A DNA stretch of 64,000 nucleotides from Anolis sagrei (lineage: Eukaryota; Chordata; Lepidosauria; Squamata; Anolidae). The stretch lies in NCBI RefSeq assembly GCF_037176765.1, contig NC_090024.1:196474278-196538277 (forward strand). The letters are read 5' to 3'. Below are positions 55,201-57,007 of the stretch, one piece after another. Numbering within the stretch: position 1 is the stretch's first letter; every line of letters begins with the position of its first letter. A program made the position numbers and the translations under genes. The notes below the pieces were generated by a model. That model had not been told where the DNA came from, did no database searches, and saw nothing but the letters and a program-made list of their open reading frames with translations.

Positions 55201-56969
55201 AAAAACCCAGCCATTATGCCAAATGAACTTTTAATTAGAGCAGGGGTCCACAAACTTTTTAAACAGAGGGCCAGGTCACAGTCCTTCAAGCTATTGGAGG
55301 GCCGGATTATAATTTGAAAAAAACCATGAATGAATTCCTATGCACACAGCATATATCTTATTTGTAGCGCAAAAAACACTTTTAAACAATACAATTACAG
55401 TGAATAACAATTTTAACAAATATAAACTTATTAGTATTTCAGTGGGAAGTGTGGGCCTGTGTTTGGCTGATGAGATAGGATTGTTGTTGTTGTTGTTGTT
55501 GTTGTGTGCTTTCAAGTTGTTTCAGACTTAGGATGACCCTGAGCAAGGGCCGGGTAAATGACCTTGGAGGGCCGTATCCAGCCCCCGGCCCTTAGTTTGA
55601 GGATCCCTGAATTAGAGTGTCAGAGACTTCTAAAACTCCTGAAAATGCTACATTGGGCTCTTGGTATCCTCTGAGGTTTGGTTCCAGGGTCAATGGAGGA
55701 TGCTCAGGTTCCATTATAGACCTTGGCAAACAATATTATGTAAAATGGCAAAAATCAAGGTTTGCTTTGGGATTTTTTTTTAAAAAAATGCAAAGTTTGC
55801 ATGTTTGAATCTGTGGATGCAGAATCCATTACTATGGAAGGCTGACTATATTTTATGTGTCAATGCTACCGCAGTGTATAAACTGACCAACATCCCTTCT
55901 TCCTTTGCTCTGAACAAAATTTTACTGGTTTATCACCTGATGTAATATTTACTGGTTAAACTTTGGAAAGAATGTAAAAAAATTAGAATACGGAATTGCA
56001 TGAATAACTTCTAGTTAGGGCTCTTCCACACAGCCATATAACCCAGAATATCAAGGCAGAAAATTCCACAATATCTGTTTTGAACTGGGTTATCTGAGTC
56101 CACACTTCCGTATATTCTAGTTCAAAGCAGATAATGTGGGACTTTATTCAACTGTGTGGAAGGGGCCTATGAATGGATTTGTTGCAATCCTTCTTATGCA
56201 GAAAACATTAAATTAAATGAAACTGTGCTGATAGAATGAAACCAGGTTTCCATGAGGAAAGTTTTCTGGGTTGTATGTCCATGTTCCAGAAGCAAGTTCT
56301 GGAAAATGGCCATACAGCCCGGAAAACTCACAGCAATGCAGTGATTCCAGCCATGAAAGCCTTCAACAATAGTAATGTATTATATATTATCCTACAGTTC
56401 ACTTGCACATATAAATTTAGTTCCCATGGACCCTGGGTCTTCTATATGCATGAAGATGGTGCAGAGTTCCTGAATCTGTTTGATAGCTTAATATTATTCT
56501 CTGCCCATTCCTGCAGCAAATATGTTCCTGGAAAAAATAAAATATATATAGGTCCAGAGAGTCATGTTCAAGAACAGTCAAGTATACCCCTTTGAATGAA
56601 GAATAAAAGGCTGCTTTTTATATCAACAGGTAATATTACTGAAATATCTTTTTGTTGAAATCAGCAGTGTGCCAGCTTTATAGTTAAAAAGTGATTATGA
56701 ATCCAATATTTACTTTCAACAGAGACTCCATTTGTTACTGGGAAATGGCACTGTTGAGTGTGTGTGTGTGTGTGGGGGGGGGGGGAGATAAAGAGTTTTA
56801 AAGGCCATTTTAAGTTTATCTATTTTATTTTTATTCTGTTTTTTTTACCACTATTTGTGTTACTATTTGTGTTTTTTTAACCTTTGCATTCAACTTTTAA
56901 AACTTATTTAGTGTGGGATTGTTAGCTGCCTTGAGTCCCCATGGGGAGAAAGGCAGGGTATAAATAAAG

Positions 56970-57007
<38 letters not shown>
